Origin: Lutjanus erythropterus
Lineage: Eukaryota; Chordata; Actinopteri; Lutjaniformes; Lutjanidae
Direction: 5' to 3'
DNA length: 64,000 nucleotides
Assembly: GCA_020091685.1 (NCBI GenBank)
Contig: CM034606.1
Location: 33,933,874-33,997,873, forward strand
Part shown: piece by piece, positions 12,116 to 30,269 of the stretch
Position numbering within the stretch: position 1 is the first letter of the stretch
Layout: every line of letters starts with the position of its first letter
Made by a program: the position numbers and the translations under genes
The notes under the pieces: model-generated
Databases searched by the model: none
Told to the model about the DNA's origin: nothing
What the model saw: the letters and a program-made list of their open reading frames with translations, nothing else

Positions 12116-15100
12116 CAGTCTGACTGCAGTGGAGAAGCAAATTATAAAGATTTTGATTGAAATTAGCTTTCTACTGAGTAACAAAGGGAAGGAGAAACAA
12201 ACTGAAGATGGTCTGCATGAAGCACCTCTCTAGCCAAGAGCATTATTTCACATTTGTAACTAAACTGTTCTGACCACGAGGGTTGACAAATACATAGAAC
12301 AATCAGTGAATATCGATCCTTAATGCCTTTTTTTATTTTATAGATGGCTTCTAAATAGCTTTCTGCTTCATTATAATAATAAAAGCTCATTACATTTGGA
12401 CTCACCAAGGCTAAGTTACGGCGAGTGACACATCTTATTAAACTAAATTAAGTTTAATGTTTCTGCCACACATTCTGTTCATGAAGATGTTAATTTGGTC
12501 CTCTACAGACAAAAGCATATGACGTCTGACTTATAAATGAAACCATTAAAATCCAAATTGTTCTCCACGTATGTAGGAGTCTGAGTCATTTGCTGATTTA
12601 TGCATCTACTTTCTACAGAACTAGAAGCTGTGCTTTCTTTCAAGACTCCCTAAATTTTCTGAGAGCTGGGGATTTACTAAACATGGACTTCCACTGAAAG
12701 CCTATAGTATGTTGCAACTGTTTTAAGATGTATATGTATGCATCGTCTCAGTTTACGGTACAGTACATCCAGCCACTATTGTTTCAGGTAACAGCTGAGT
12801 CAGGGATCCTGCGAGGTACAAAGCTATTTCCCATGGCCTCAGCTGTAATATAGAGCGCTTCCACTCAGCACTATAGAAATCATTACTGCTGCTGGACTAC
12901 CATAGTACAGCACCGCCAGGCTCACGTTTCAGCAAACAGCATCAGATACAGCCTGTGATGCAGCAGGACATATGGAAACGTGGAGTCATGGTACAGTAGT
13001 TGCAAAGAGTTTCATGGATGAAAAGAGCATCATATCATTCTGGTTGCTATGCTACACAAAGTAACATCTTGCAAGTTAACGATTTTACGGATATCTGATT
13101 TTGCTGCTGCACCCAATATGATATCCAAGTGGTAAAATATCCTCCAGCTCACTATTGACGTCATGAGAGTCAACACAGTTCATGGTTTAGACATCAACGG
13201 AGACATATTGGTTGCTATGACAAAACCTTTAGGCAACAAAGAGAGCAGAAAATCAAAACAGACAAGATTATCTGTTCGAATCAAGCATTTTCTGAATAGA
13301 AACTGTCTGCACTACACTTTAACACAGAGAAGAGAGAACTAACATCTTATTTAAGTGTTGCACTGTTCCACAGGAGTATTTGTGGTGGTCGACTCAGAGC
13401 AGGGTGTGGGTTGAGTGGGCTGTAAACTGCATTGATCACGGGGGAGTCAACTTCAACAAAGTCGACGGCTTGTGGATAATAAGATTTTAGCCAATAACTC
13501 CAGTTTTACAGTACTTGATGTGGCTGTATACTGTGTATTTACAGTTTTCACTACATTCATCCAGGTGTGGCAGCATGGTGATCCACTATGCATAGTATTA
13601 ACCACTGCATTGTTACAGCAGTAACAGTATTTTCTTCTGCATTGCTCATTTGCCACAGGGAGCTGAAGATAAAGCAACTGTTCATGCTAACACAACAGTA
13701 TGAACATCTGCTTCACAATGAATGTCTTTTAATGTGATGACAGTGGTAGGCCTTTGCTGTGAAACAATCACAATGACAGTATCATTAGCTAGCCAGAGCT
13801 TGACTCTGCTCCAAACTCTCCCTGTGCCAGCCTCCACCTGTCAGTGGATCACAAACTTCCTGACAGACAGGAGGCGGCAGGTGATGAAACAATTTTCTTG
13901 CTTGTTTAGTTCCTATGTAAACATTTTGAACTTCTTCTTCTATGCATGTTTTGATAAATGAGGTCTCAGGCCAAGAATAGAGTCAGGCCTGATCTGATCC
14001 AATACTGGTATCGGTTGCCAATACTGTCGTATTTCACTTATCATGTACCAACACCACCAATCCATCTACAGTTACTGATTCTATGGTCTGTTGTTTTTAT
14101 TAATGTTAAATAATGCAATTATAAGCCCATAGCCAAAATAGTGAAGCAAAAATTAATCAATTAATTATTGATTGAACAGTTCGACAAATATATTCAGTAG
14201 CCAGGGGTGTAAATAAAGATAGTGCAGACAGTGTGGCTGTACTGGGGCCTAGGGGATGAAGAGCCCATCAACAATGTGTTTGGTGGAGAATGGGCCCTTG
14301 CAAGTGATCCTTGGAAATACATAGACCTAGAGCTAGAACTAGAGCTAGTTCAATAAATAAACTACAGAAGACATTAGGTGTTGGATTTATTATTATGGAT
14401 TTATTTTACCATGTCTCCAAAAAAGATGCTGCAGCTCAAGGCTGGATTACAAAGCTTCAGAAAGGGACACAATCGCCTAAGAGAAGGAGTTGTAAACGAT
14501 GCTGGGGCTAGAATTAGCTTAACATTAGCCCAGCTCAGCTTACTTCGGGGATAAGCCTGTACCTTTTCCAGCAGTTGGGAAATAACAGATGAAACTTTTC
14601 TTGGTGTTCAGACGGTGCAGTGTATATTAACTGACACGCTGTAACCTAAACTGTACATTTACTGCCAGATTGACAATTTGCTGCAAAGTTGAGCAGCACC
14701 GTCAATCATCTGCTACTCACTCTACCTCACTGCATGCTACACACACTTGCATACTGCCCAATTCCTTAAAGGAACTATGCTACATTGATGACAGTTTGCT
14801 TCAATAGAGTCCAATAAAATGTAATTATTAAGGAAGTCACGGTAAACCACTATCCCTATGGAATATGTGCCTTTGTCACCATGGTCAGAAAAAAGCCGTA
14901 TCATCACAGCCCTACTAAACCCTGACAATTATCTTCCTGTTATGTGGATGCACTGTGCTACAGTACAGCCTGCAGCTGGCTGACGTCTGTTTGACTCCTA
15001 CTGTTAATGAGTGCACACTGGATTTCCCTTGTACAGGGCTCTGGGGCTCTACTGCGTAGTATTTCCTCTAACCACTGCATGCTGCAAAAAGCATTACACG

Positions 15101-16100
15101 TGAAGAGCCAATGATAATACACAAAAAACAACATGCACAAAGAAAGAAATGCATGAAGCCTGGTTCTCAAATGCCTTATACACTAACAGCTTGTCTCACA
15201 CAAGCCTGCTGAGTGATAACAGCCCCAAAAAACAGTCCTAAATTAATATGTGTTCCACAGTTCAAAAGATGGGTAAAGTAAGTTGAGGCGGTCCCCAGAT
15301 GCAGCGTATTAATTCAGTCACACTCGTCAAAGTAAACGCTCAGAAACACATAAACAGAGAGTAACAACTACACCAGAAACACCACAAGGGAGCGCTTTGG
15401 AATATTTAATGCCAGCAAAATTTAGTCAGGCTTAAAAGCCAAGTGAACGTGTTTCACGTGTCCTCTGTCGTCTCGTCGCCTCAGCTGTCAAATTGCAGCC
15501 TTTTATAGCGTGCATGAGGGAAAAATCGATGTGAGCATTTCAGAGGAGTTGAGTGACTGTCAAATGTGAGCTAATTAAAAGGAGTGGGCAGCTTTGAGAC
15601 AGCCCTCACACACAAACACACACCCTGCACATTTGTGTGTTGACCTGTCTTTCTACACGCATGTGCGCGCACGTTTCAAACCGCCTCTCGCAAGTGTTTT
15701 GAAATACCGTCTCTGCTTTCACTTCTATTTCTCAAAGGAGTGGATGCATGTGTAAGTGTGTGTATGTGCGTGCATCTTGGCCCTGAATACATCTCCAGGG
15801 TACCTCTGTAAGCCATCCGCCCTGGAGACCTGGGTTGCATCACCCACGTTCCCCTGCTTACAAACACACAAAGATGAGTACACATCTCTTTCACTCTCTT
15901 ACCACTACTGAATCTACATGAGCTCTGTGTGCGCTTGTGTGTATACGCGTGTGATTGTATGTCTGGCTCCTAAGCTGGGTCTAAGCTTAGCTGAGCTCCT
16001 GAGACTTTGTGTGGGTGAACCTGACCTTGTGTTTCCTCCCATACATTAAACCAAGGTCATCTAAACATGAGAAAAAGCTAGAATTTAAGCCTTGAGTTAA
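12116..16100. other. Non-coding stretch with a short reverse-transcriptase remnant
   Basis: I see no gene. At 13790-13885 a short frame reads STCQWITNFLTDRRRQVM, resembling the WI.sFLTDRRQ.V block of fish non-LTR reverse transcriptases, so a LINE crumb is likely. The rest is ordinary AT-rich intron-like sequence. Confidence 0.45.
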
Positions 16101-16230
16101 AGGGACAGTTTGCCCTCAAATCAAAAATACATTTTTCCTCTTACCTGTAGTGCTGTTTTTCCATCTAGATAGTTTTGATGTGAGTTGCCGAGCTTTGGTG
16201 ATATTGGCTGTCAGCTGTTGGCTTGTCCCT
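16101..16230. mobile_element. 130-bp MITE with TTAA target duplication
   Basis: The element starts AGGGACAGTT and ends in the inverted form AACAAGTCCCT-like (GCTTGTCCCT). It is flanked on both sides by TTAA (16097-16100 and 16231-16234). The internal text (AAATCAAAAATACATTTTTCC, GTTTTGATGTGAGTTGC) matches other copies here at 28.65, 41.4, 44.3 and 53.8 kb. TTAA duplications are typical of piggyBac-like or Kolobok elements; which one cannot be decided here. Confidence 0.75.
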
Positions 16231-17080
16231 TTAACATTACTTTGCCACACTATTATTTCCAAGATATAGAATGACATATTAGACATTTTAGATTTTTGTT
16301 TCACAAAAACAGTGGTGGGAAGCGCACTTATTTGCTACCTTGCAAAGAGACGATTGATAGCATTTTCATACTTGCAGGGTTGAACATTAATTTCAACATT
16401 TTTTAACTTGCCCTGTCAAGGAAGTGGGTCAGAAATCTACTTGCCTAAAGTCAATTTTTACTTGCCCCTGTCCAAATTGTTTTATTTATTAGAAGTTATC
16501 AAATAACAGTAAAGACTTAAGTGTAATGTTTAGTTTAGGGATGCAACGTTTAGAAGATGTCAGAAAATGGTGAAAAATGTTGATCCCAGTCTAACATCCA
16601 AATATATGCAATTTCATATGATAATAACTTTCTCCCATTTCTTCATGAAAAATTACTTTAACAATTACTAGGTTATCAATATCATTTAATTGTTAAACTG
16701 TCAGATGCCCAACATGGCATTTGACTCACCATGGGCAAGCAAGCAAGCAAGCCTTATTGTTAAGCCCTGACCTGTACAGTCAATATGAATCTGCAGTCTG
16801 CAGCTGGTTAGCTTAGCTTAGTACAAAGACTTGAAAAGAGGGAAACAGCTAGTTTGGCTCTGCTCACTGAGCAGCACCTCTGAAGCTCTTGAATTAACAT
16901 CCTACTTGTTTAATCCACAGTGCTGAAATGACAAGTTGTGGTTTTGCTGGTGCCCGACTTTTTCTTGGCCACGGTGTGGTGACTTGCTGGAGTCTCAGTT
17001 GGTTGCCTGTGAAAATTCCATTTCCCACTTTCACTCTCTGACTCCACCACTCATCTGCATAGATGAGGCAATCTCCAGAG
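16231..17080. other. Non-coding stretch with repeat fragments
   Basis: It contains part of the common repeat at 16530-16690 (GTCAGAAAATGGTGAAAAAT) and a short AAGC run at 16735-16752. No gene is visible. Confidence 0.5.
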
Positions 17081-18294
17081 TAGGGCTGGGCAGTATGACA
17101 AAATTTTCATATCATGTTTTGTTAAAAAATCATATCGGTTTCACGGTATTTGACGGTATTTTTTTTTCATGCAACAGTGTTCTTACCCACATTTTCTTCT
17201 AATGGGAAAATAATTACTGCAGTTGACTGGCTTTAAATAGCCCATTTTACTGTCATAAGGACTGTATCATGTTTTTTTCATGTCCAGACACAGGTAAAAG
17301 CATGACCCCTTCAAAGAAGGGTTACCATCACACGGTGGGGACGACTATACAACGTCCCCACCCACACTAGTCGGCACCAGAAATACTAGTCGTTTAAAAT
17401 ATTTAAAAATAAAATATTTATCAATATTTCATATATGCATGATGGCAGTTATCTGTTGCCTCTAAGATTTTATGCAGCCGCACGCCACTGGTCGGGGCTG
17501 CGGCACTGTCAGACGGCAGCCCCTCTCACCCAGTGCGTATGACCCGATCGCCGTGGCAACACCGGATGTTTATATCAGCAAAGTCGGACAGATTAATGTA
17601 GACTGTGACAGAATAAGCTGATATATATTCACTCGACTGGACAAACGTGACCACATTAAGCACATACACAGACATAAACCTGCAAGCGAAGCTGCTGCTG
17701 CTACTACTAGCACTGCTAACGTTAGCCACACTGTGTGTCAGGCTGGCAGCTAACATTAGCTCTGTCCTTTACCTGCAGACACTGTGACCCTCTTCGGTCT
17801 GAAAAGGTGAAGCGTTTATTGAGTTGTCATGTTTTGTACATTAATGTGTAAGGTTTGTATTGCACAGCGCAAAGTAGCGCACATTTCAGCAGCATCTAAA
17901 GTACGATTTGGCGAATGTAGACTGTGATTAACATCTTCAAATGGCTCTTAATACACTATTTTTTTCAGACAGTATTTAACATTATAGCTAAATGAATAAA
18001 TTCTGCTAAATTTTAACTGCTTTCTGAGTGTTTTCTTAGTGTTAGACTAGTTGACCAGTCTAAATCGACAGGGAAATTAGTCGCCAGGAACAACCCTAGT
18101 GCACACGCTCAAGGAAGCACGCCTGTGGTGTTGGTGTGCAGCAGTGAAATGGGTCCCCGCTGAAACACCTTCCCGCCACGTACGTTCCGGACGTTGTTTG
18201 GGTTATTCACCGGTATGGCGGTATATGAAAAATTCATATCATAACGGAAATAAAGACCGGTTTTCGGTACGAACCAGTATACTGCCCAGCCCTA
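17081..18294. mobile_element. hAT-type non-autonomous DNA transposon, 1.2 kb
   Basis: The termini are perfect 16-bp inverted repeats, TAGGGCTGGGCAGTAT at the left and its complement at the right. Each side is flanked by the 8-bp direct repeat CTCCAGAG (17073-17080 and 18295-18302). An 8-bp target duplication is characteristic of hAT transposons. No transposase frame survives. The middle (about 17.34-18.09 kb), ending in CAGGAACAACCCTAGTG, looks like a second element inserted into the first. Confidence 0.88.
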
Positions 18295-23400
<5,106 letters not shown>

Positions 23401-26219
23401 TGCACTGTCTGCTCAAGGTGATGTGGATCATGGAACTATTCTACTATCCTACTATTGAACTATGATCTTCACTGACAATATGAATTTTTAATTACTTCTT
23501 AATTTTTACATCAATTGAAATGACTTAATTTATTTTTTAAATTGTAAAAAATATTTTTAAACTATTTTTTATTGTTTGTGTTTTGCAGTTGTACATATTT
23601 TAGACTTTCATTGCCAAAAACAATCCATGCCAACTTTTTGCACATGCTTAGGATTAGGACCTGACTGACCAATGTCAATACTTATATTAGACATACATGC
23701 CAACCTTGAGACCCCTAAAATAAGGAGGATTCCCTATTTGAGTTTCAGAGACTTTGTTTTTAAAAGTTTTATAGAATGAAAATAAGAAAATAATGCACAG
23801 CAACAGAATATGTTTTTATGTTATAATTTTGCTTGTAATTTTGGGGGGGGGAAATACAGAATAAGTTGTCTCTCTGGCCTGAACTAAAATGAATCCGTTT
23901 TCTTTCATTCATTTATTTTTTCCCTGCCTCTAAATGAAAATTGACGTGGCATATCATAAAAAATGCACAACCCCTTCCTGTACAGCTTTCCTTGAGAAAC
24001 GGGGATTCTTCTTGGTCTGATTTGGTGTTGCTGTGTTTTCTGAGTAGAAACAGTGGACTTTGGAGTTAAGGTTGTGTTATAGGTCATAAGCTTGTGATAG
24101 TGAAGAGGGGAAAAAAGTGAGTCATAAATCAGGAGAAATATAGAAGAACTGTGATCTCAGGAGCAAATAGGGAGAGAGCAATGAGAAGCATCTTCTGGAA
24201 AAATCTAAATGATAGTAGGTAAAAAAAAAAAAATCCTGATATGGATGTATTGGCCAATATTCTTTATAAAGAATATAGAAAATATAGCCATTCATATACA
24301 TATACATATTTATATTATCCACATATAGACATTTTTTGCAATGATCCCCCAAATGTGCTTGACACGTACTGTATGACAAAGATACATAATGGAGTCAGTA
24401 TATTTTACAATCTAACCATAAACCTCATTATCCAAAATGATATCAGGCCACTGACACAGTAAACTTTCACCAATATTTTTAACAATTATAAATAACTATA
24501 CTTAAAAAAGCAAATAGAGCAATATATACATAATCCTGAATTAAGAAAAATGATAAAATAGACATAAAATGCTGCTTATAAATATAACAAATAAACACAA
24601 TGCATTATGTGCTGTTAAAAAAAGTTTTCATATCGGCACATATTGGACAACTTTTTTGCCAATACCAAAATAGGCCAATATTGCTGTGATAGGTAAATAT
24701 TGGCAAGGTATGTTGGTCGACTGATATATCGGTCTAGGTATACTTAGGTCATAGTTGGCTATTTTATTTTATTTTATTGAAGGATAGAAGGAGTTTTATT
24801 TATCATTACACATCATTGTATCAGGATTGTGATGTACTTCCCTCTTTATATAGCATGATTGATTTTTGTTTTTTTTTAAATTATAACCCATAGGGGTATG
24901 TAGAAAACATACAGGTCAAATGACTATATGAAAAACTGAATTAATGCAATTTTTTTTTTTTACCCTTGACACCTAAAAATGTAACTAATTTTACTTGATT
25001 GTACTTGATATGTAAATGTGCACAGCGATGTAGCCCTAAAACTGCAGCATGGAAGGGCACCGTGCTTTCAAACAGTTCAAGAAGCACTGCTGTGGATAAC
25101 TAAAGGCAGGTGGAGGAAGACTGCCGCCTAAAAACTAGGTCATAAAACATGTTTGTGGCAACAATCAAAGTCTCTGAGGTGAAACCAGAAACAAAATATT
25201 CAACTGAGTTCAATTCAAAACACATTAGAAAGTAAAGGTGACTGCTTATTTCCTGCCCTACCTCCACAGTTTAATTGCATGTAAATATATACAGGAAATA
25301 ATACAATAAATAAAATAAATATGGCAAAAAATAACAGTAAAAAAAAAAAAGGTTTATATTGCCTCAAGCAGTGAGACTTGGGCAAATCGAATCAATTTAA
25401 ACCCAGGTTAATGGAGCAATATATAGCCACTGCACATGCAAAACTGGTGCAGTCAAGTAGCAAGTTGAAGCCACAGACTGAGTATAAAATAGGCTGAAAT
25501 GCTTTTTAATATACAATATATGATTGAAGCAAGTTCTTTCCCCCAACTCCCTCCCCATAGAAACTCAACCTCATAAAGTTGATCAGCTGCTTTTGACTGC
25601 CGATGGTCTATCAATGTAAAGTTAAGCCTGTCATCCTGAAAACTAAAGCCCACTGCTCTGAAATAACACACTCTGGATGATGAGTTAAGTGGCTGTCTGT
25701 CTCACTGCTGCCAAACTCCATTTACGTTTTGCTCAATTTAACAGTTATAAACATCTGTACTCTCTAAAAGACTTTTAATAATTTCTTCTGACTCATAAAC
25801 AGACATTTACTCATTCAGCAAAATTTCAGCATTAGTTTGAACACTGATTAATGTGAAACTGCCATACAAAACAGTTACTCCAGTCCGGAATTGAAATTTG
25901 AAAGGGGCACATCGCAACTGTAGCGTTCATGTCAAGTGAGGCGAGTGTTTCAGCTCATGATGTTTCCTTGATCTCTAATGATACATTGTGATAATTTTAT
26001 GACTTATAACAGTACATATATTACAGATTTCTCCTTAAACTTTAACAAACAATGTGTGCAGCAATATCAGCAGTGAAAGCTGTGTATGGTTGTGTGTTTG
26101 ATGTGTTATAAAGGTGTTTAAGGCTGGATGTCAGCTGTAGGAAACACGAGTGATGAATGAATAGTCACACTGTAAAACTATGTCTGAGCTGTCTTAAAAT
26201 TTTACATTGACTTAAGTGA
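23401..26219. other. Intergenic, AT-rich, no gene seen
   Basis: I see no exon or RNA gene. It contains the repeat annotated at 24.23-24.74 kb, several poly-T/poly-A runs and a short run of AATAAAT near 25.3 kb. It separates the ccdc85a promoter from transposon copy A. Confidence 0.55.
24225..24740 (-). repeat. ATATCGG-type interspersed repeat, copy 2 (inverted)
   Basis: It contains CATATCGGCACATATTGGAC, GCCAATATTGCTGTGATAGG and, at its right end, CGACTGATATATCGGTCTAG. It is in the opposite orientation to the copy in ccdc85a intron 1. Confidence 0.55.
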
Positions 26220-26352
26220 AAAAGACGTACGGAAAGACGGAGAACCCGGAGAGAACCCACGCAGACACGCAGATAACATGCAAACTCTGCACAGAAAGGC
26301 CCTGCCCCAGCCGGGGAGCTGGGGGATCGAACTCAGGACCTTCTTGCCGTGA
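26220..26352 (-). mobile_element. SINE fragment at the broken outer end of transposon copy A
   Basis: On the plus strand it reads GAGAGAACCCACGCAGACAC, then AACATGCAAACTCTGCACAG, GGGATCGAACTCAGGACC and GAGGCGAC. This is the complement of the head of the tRNA-like SINE seen complete at 40951-41325. It abuts CGGAGCT, the last base pairs shared between transposon copies A and B, so it marks the breakpoint of copy A. Confidence 0.75.
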
Positions 26353-26430
26353 GGCGACGGAGCTTAAAGGCGCTGCGTTTGTGGCACAAATTCCCACAGA
26401 AATTTTAGGTGTATGGCTGTTTCCACTTAC

Positions 26431-27245
26431 CTTTAGTGTCTGAAATGGCTTTCATCAATAACCACAAACTCTTTCTGCCCTCCCAGTCTCTGTCCTTTTC
26501 TTCTCTTCTTTCTCTCCATTGCCTCAACACAGACATTTCATAGCTTTTTGTCCATCTTTGACAGTGTTCTTCAACTCCCAGCAATGTCATCTGTCATCAT
26601 GTCGATTTGTCTCAATCGTAGGCCTTGTGCAAACCTTAAAAATACATAAAATGAAAATGTTGTGGCCTTATTCAGACAATACTTAAGCAATTACACTTGG
26701 GAGGGCATTCTTTACTATGACAATGGGCATGACAGTGATTCAAGGTACAGCCCAGCAATGTCAGCATTACCGATGTGCCAAAGTTTCATGATGATGGAAC
26801 AAACTGCATGGAGCTATGATCAATATTGCCTCCCTCAGTAAAATAAATGAAATAGACAATAATTGGAATAGAATTCATCTGGAAAGAAAGCACATCTTCC
26901 CTATACATCTCAGAGGGGGCCTCTACAAAAACGCTCTGGAATGGTTTTCTTTTAACAGACTGCTTATGCTTATAGCATATGTGACTATATACCGTAACCC
27001 ACCTCTGGCTTTTAGAATAGGACATAGGAAATCTAAATCACAGGCAATGTGATTCTTTCTGTTAATTTAGATTATTTCTATGTTATTTAAAAAAAACACA
27101 TCCAGTAGATATTTTAGTATTATTTCCATACCTGTACAAGAATCGCATCCAGTTGAAAAGGCTCATCTTGGATTTGCTGAAGATAGACTTGTGCCGGACT
27201 GATTTTGTGACAACGCCTTTGTGGTTGGTCCTCTGTTGACAAACC
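26431..27245 (-). pseudogene. Merlin-type transposase remnant in copy A (exons 2 and 3)
   Basis: Exon 2 is 27245-27132 (114 bp) and gives VCQQRTNHKGVVTKSVRHKS then IFSKSKMSLFNWMRFLYR, the zinc-ribbon end and following helix of Merlin/IS1016-type transposases. Its frame is intact, whereas copy B lost 14 bp here. Exon 3 is 26634-26431 and gives FAQGLRLRQIDMMTDDIAG, a TGA, TLSKMDKK, a TGA, then LGGQKEFVVIDESHFRH and a TAA. VIDES carries the first catalytic Asp. Exons 1 and 4 are absent from this copy. The three stops are shared with copy B. Confidence 0.85.
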
Positions 27246-28218
27246 CTATGAACAACACAGCTACTTATGAGTGATCTATTGAAATTCAAAAGATAAACCA
27301 TAATTGCTGTGATCTATGTTTAAAACCTTTCCAAAGTTTTTTCTTTCTCCTAAAAAACTACTTCCTACATTCTTCAAAATTAAAATATAATTTGAATATT
27401 TAACATAAAAAGCATTAGAAATTTGAATCTGATTTGGGGGGAAGATTGACAGCCCTAAATATGATACTTTAATACTTGTTGTTAGAATAGATTAATGTTC
27501 ATAATATATTTTAACTGGCATTGATGTTTCTGGGTGTCAGCCTCTGAGCAGCAGGTGTGTAGCCACCAGCCAATAATAATGCACAGGCTGTGAGTGCAGG
27601 AATCTATAAAATTGTAGCAACCATATTACACGTCTGTCTGTGCCATAGATGTGTAAAGAGCTGAAGGTGTCTGCATGTGTGTGCGTGATGGTGGTCATAC
27701 ACATACTCACGAACAACAAACCCACATGTGGGCGCTCACGCATCCAAAACAGAGAAACAACAGCGACAGTTTCAACTGAATTAACAGACTCAGCGGTGTG
27801 GTGCGTTCCTGCAGGTTGTGTGGAGGTGAACTTGTGGTAATTTATGATTTAGAACATAACCACGGTGAAACAGTGGGGAAAATAAAGTTTGATTTCTTTG
27901 ATTTCACTGCTTCTTTCTGTTAACGCTCTCTCCACTGATTGTCTGCCTCGCTAGACCATCGCCGCTTTGGAGAGGTGCGGCTCTGAATTCTGTGTTCACA
28001 GACAGTCTGTAAACAGTAGTGATGACGTTATTTCAGTAAAGTAGACTAACAAATGTTGGTACGCAAATGAGCCTTTTCACGTGTTGTCTGGTGCACATTT
28101 TTTATTTTGACCACCCATGTGCACCTGCACACCAGTTATGTGCACCCCTGGTTGTTATTATTTTTATTATTGTTGTCATTATTATTATTTACACTACACA
28201 ATTTTCTCTTCTTTTTAG

Positions 28219-29791
28219 GCCAGGCTAATGCTGTAGTGACTGAGTCGTCATCATCATCTGCAACCCCCTCATCAGCCACCTCCTCCTCTTCATCTGCCGA
28301 CTCCAACTACTCCTCCTCCTCCTCCTCCTCCTCCTCCTTTTCCTGAGAGGAAAAAAAGAAAACGGTACAAAAGAATAGGGACAAAAAAAGAGCCATGTCG
28401 AAAAGGGGAAGAAGAAGAAAAAGAAGAAGAAGAAGAAGGTGACAAAAGAAAAGACATCAGTTGGCAGAAGAGGTGAGTAATGGGACGGTTTCTATTAAAA
28501 AAGTTTTATTGATGTTAGATTAGAAATCTGAAACATTTGTTTCTTAGGGATGTACATTTTGGTTTGAAATTCTAACCATTTCATTACTCATCTAACATAG
28601 CCTATCATTTAAATGAGAAGTTCACAAAAAATATAAAAGAGAAAACACCAACATATTTTTCCTCTTCCCCAGAGTGATATCAATCCATCAAGATTGTCTC
28701 TGTGTGATATGGCAATGTTCAGAGACATCAGCTGTAGAGATGTCTACTATCACCCCAATACAATGGAGATGAATGGCATTGGGTTTGTGGTGCTTGAAGT
28801 GTGAAAAAATACATTGGACAAACTTGAAGGCAATGTTTCCTTACAGAAATCATGACCCGCTAATTCAAGATTATCCACAGTCATTGTTGTGAGCAGTTTC
28901 ATAGAGAACTATTTTCTACCAAAGATGACTGACATAATAGTTTTGAGCTAATTTCTTTTACTACTAAATTAGATTACTGCAGTAGTAAGCACAGCAGTTA
29001 GATATACATACAAATATAAATATTTGTGATGATTTAAGAGCAGTGGTGGCTGGTGAAGTTTTCTCCAGGGGGGGCTATACCAAACTTCAAAATTAAAATT
29101 GACTATTAGTCTATATTATATAGGGTCCATTCTAAGGTGTGTTCCCCACTTTTTTGCACAATATAGAACAACAACTACCATTAACAACATTGTAAAAAAA
29201 AAAACAACACCACACAATTAGGGCCAGCTTCTATCTCACCTCTGTTCACTCTGAAGATCAGCTGGGCGTCACAGCTGGGCGTCACAGCTGCTGCTACTGC
29301 TGCCACTATGGCGGGTGGTGGTGTGTGTTACAGTTCATTTGGGTTCTTATAATAGAATAACACTCTTTGAGTAAATATCGACATGTTGGCCGCAGCTTTA
29401 CTTTACTGGGGACGTCAGGTGAAGAGATAATAACTCAGGCATGAGCAATCGAACATCGAACATGTCAGCCCAGGTCTTTCAAACGATATCAGAGTATATC
29501 ACGGTATCACGGCAAAGATACTCTATTACTATCCGTCTTTAATCGCGGTATGTGGTGTGTTTCATTTACAATGGAAGTGGGAACTTGGAGCTTAGAATCC
29601 TGGAACTTGCCATAGCTTGATCAGATAAGTTTGAAAAACTAATGGCAGGATTCCATAAAAGAGATAAGATAGCCGACTTTGTCAGCAAATTTGAATACAT
29701 GATCCAAAATGATGCAGAAGTCAGGGCCAACATAGCTAAAAATAAAGCAGTGGGTAAGCTCATACCATATAGCAAAAGGGAGCAGAAGTAA
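28219..29791 (+). pseudogene. Accessory gene of the transposon, copy A (two exons left)
   Basis: I do not recognise this protein. Exon b starts after TTCTTTTTAG at 28219 and gives QANAVVTES followed by a Ser-rich stretch ending at a TGA (28344-28346). In another frame the same exon runs on as a Lys/Arg/Glu-rich stretch (PFPERKKRKRYKRIGTKKE) to a good GTGAGT donor at 28473. A later exon holds MAGFHKRDKIADFVSKFEYM, QNDAEVRANIAKNKAVGK, and LIPYSKREQK before TAA at 29789-29791. The same texts occur inverted in copy B with few changes. The first exon is missing in A. Confidence 0.5.
28650..28921 (+). mobile_element. MITE fragment inside copy A
   Basis: It begins ACATATTTTTCCTCTTCCCC and includes CAATACAATGGAGATGAATG and AGAAATCATGACCCGCTAAT. 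It is the internal part of the same MITE family as 16101-16230 and 53806-54383. It is present at the matching place in copy B (41386-41640), so it predates the duplication of the element. Confidence 0.7.
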
Positions 29792-30269
29792 TCAGTTGGG
29801 CAGCCGGCTGCCATGATGTTGGAAGTTACATATGTTATCCAAAAAGCTTAAACATGACCACTAGCCACTGTACCTTATTTATTAATACAGAATAGTAGGC
29901 TACTGTTAAGTCATTTTCACTGTTATTTTTCCTTTGATTTTAAGACAAACATTTGTAAAATTAGAGGTGCACAAATTCACTTCTGATGTGTCTTTTCCTT
30001 TTATCAGGCCATAATTTTTCTTTCACATTCATGTTAAATATTTTAAAATAATGTTTGCATGGCAATTGCAGTTTTGTAATAAAGGTTTTACTGATTATCT
30101 GTTGTTGACTTTTTACGTCTCTCTTTCTCCCACCCTGTTTATTTGTAGTGCAGTGCTGCAAATCAACATTGACTTTAAGGTTTGTTCAGAAATGTGTTCA
30201 GAAAAGTTGATCATAAAAATTAACTGCAATTCTGTTATTGGTGAACAAATGAGCTCTCTAAGAGATCAC

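Noticed and set aside
26786-27052. Identical 78-79 codon frames found in both transposon arms
   Set aside because: They lie in the intron between transposase exons 2 and 3. Their identity reflects recent duplication of the DNA, not protein conservation.
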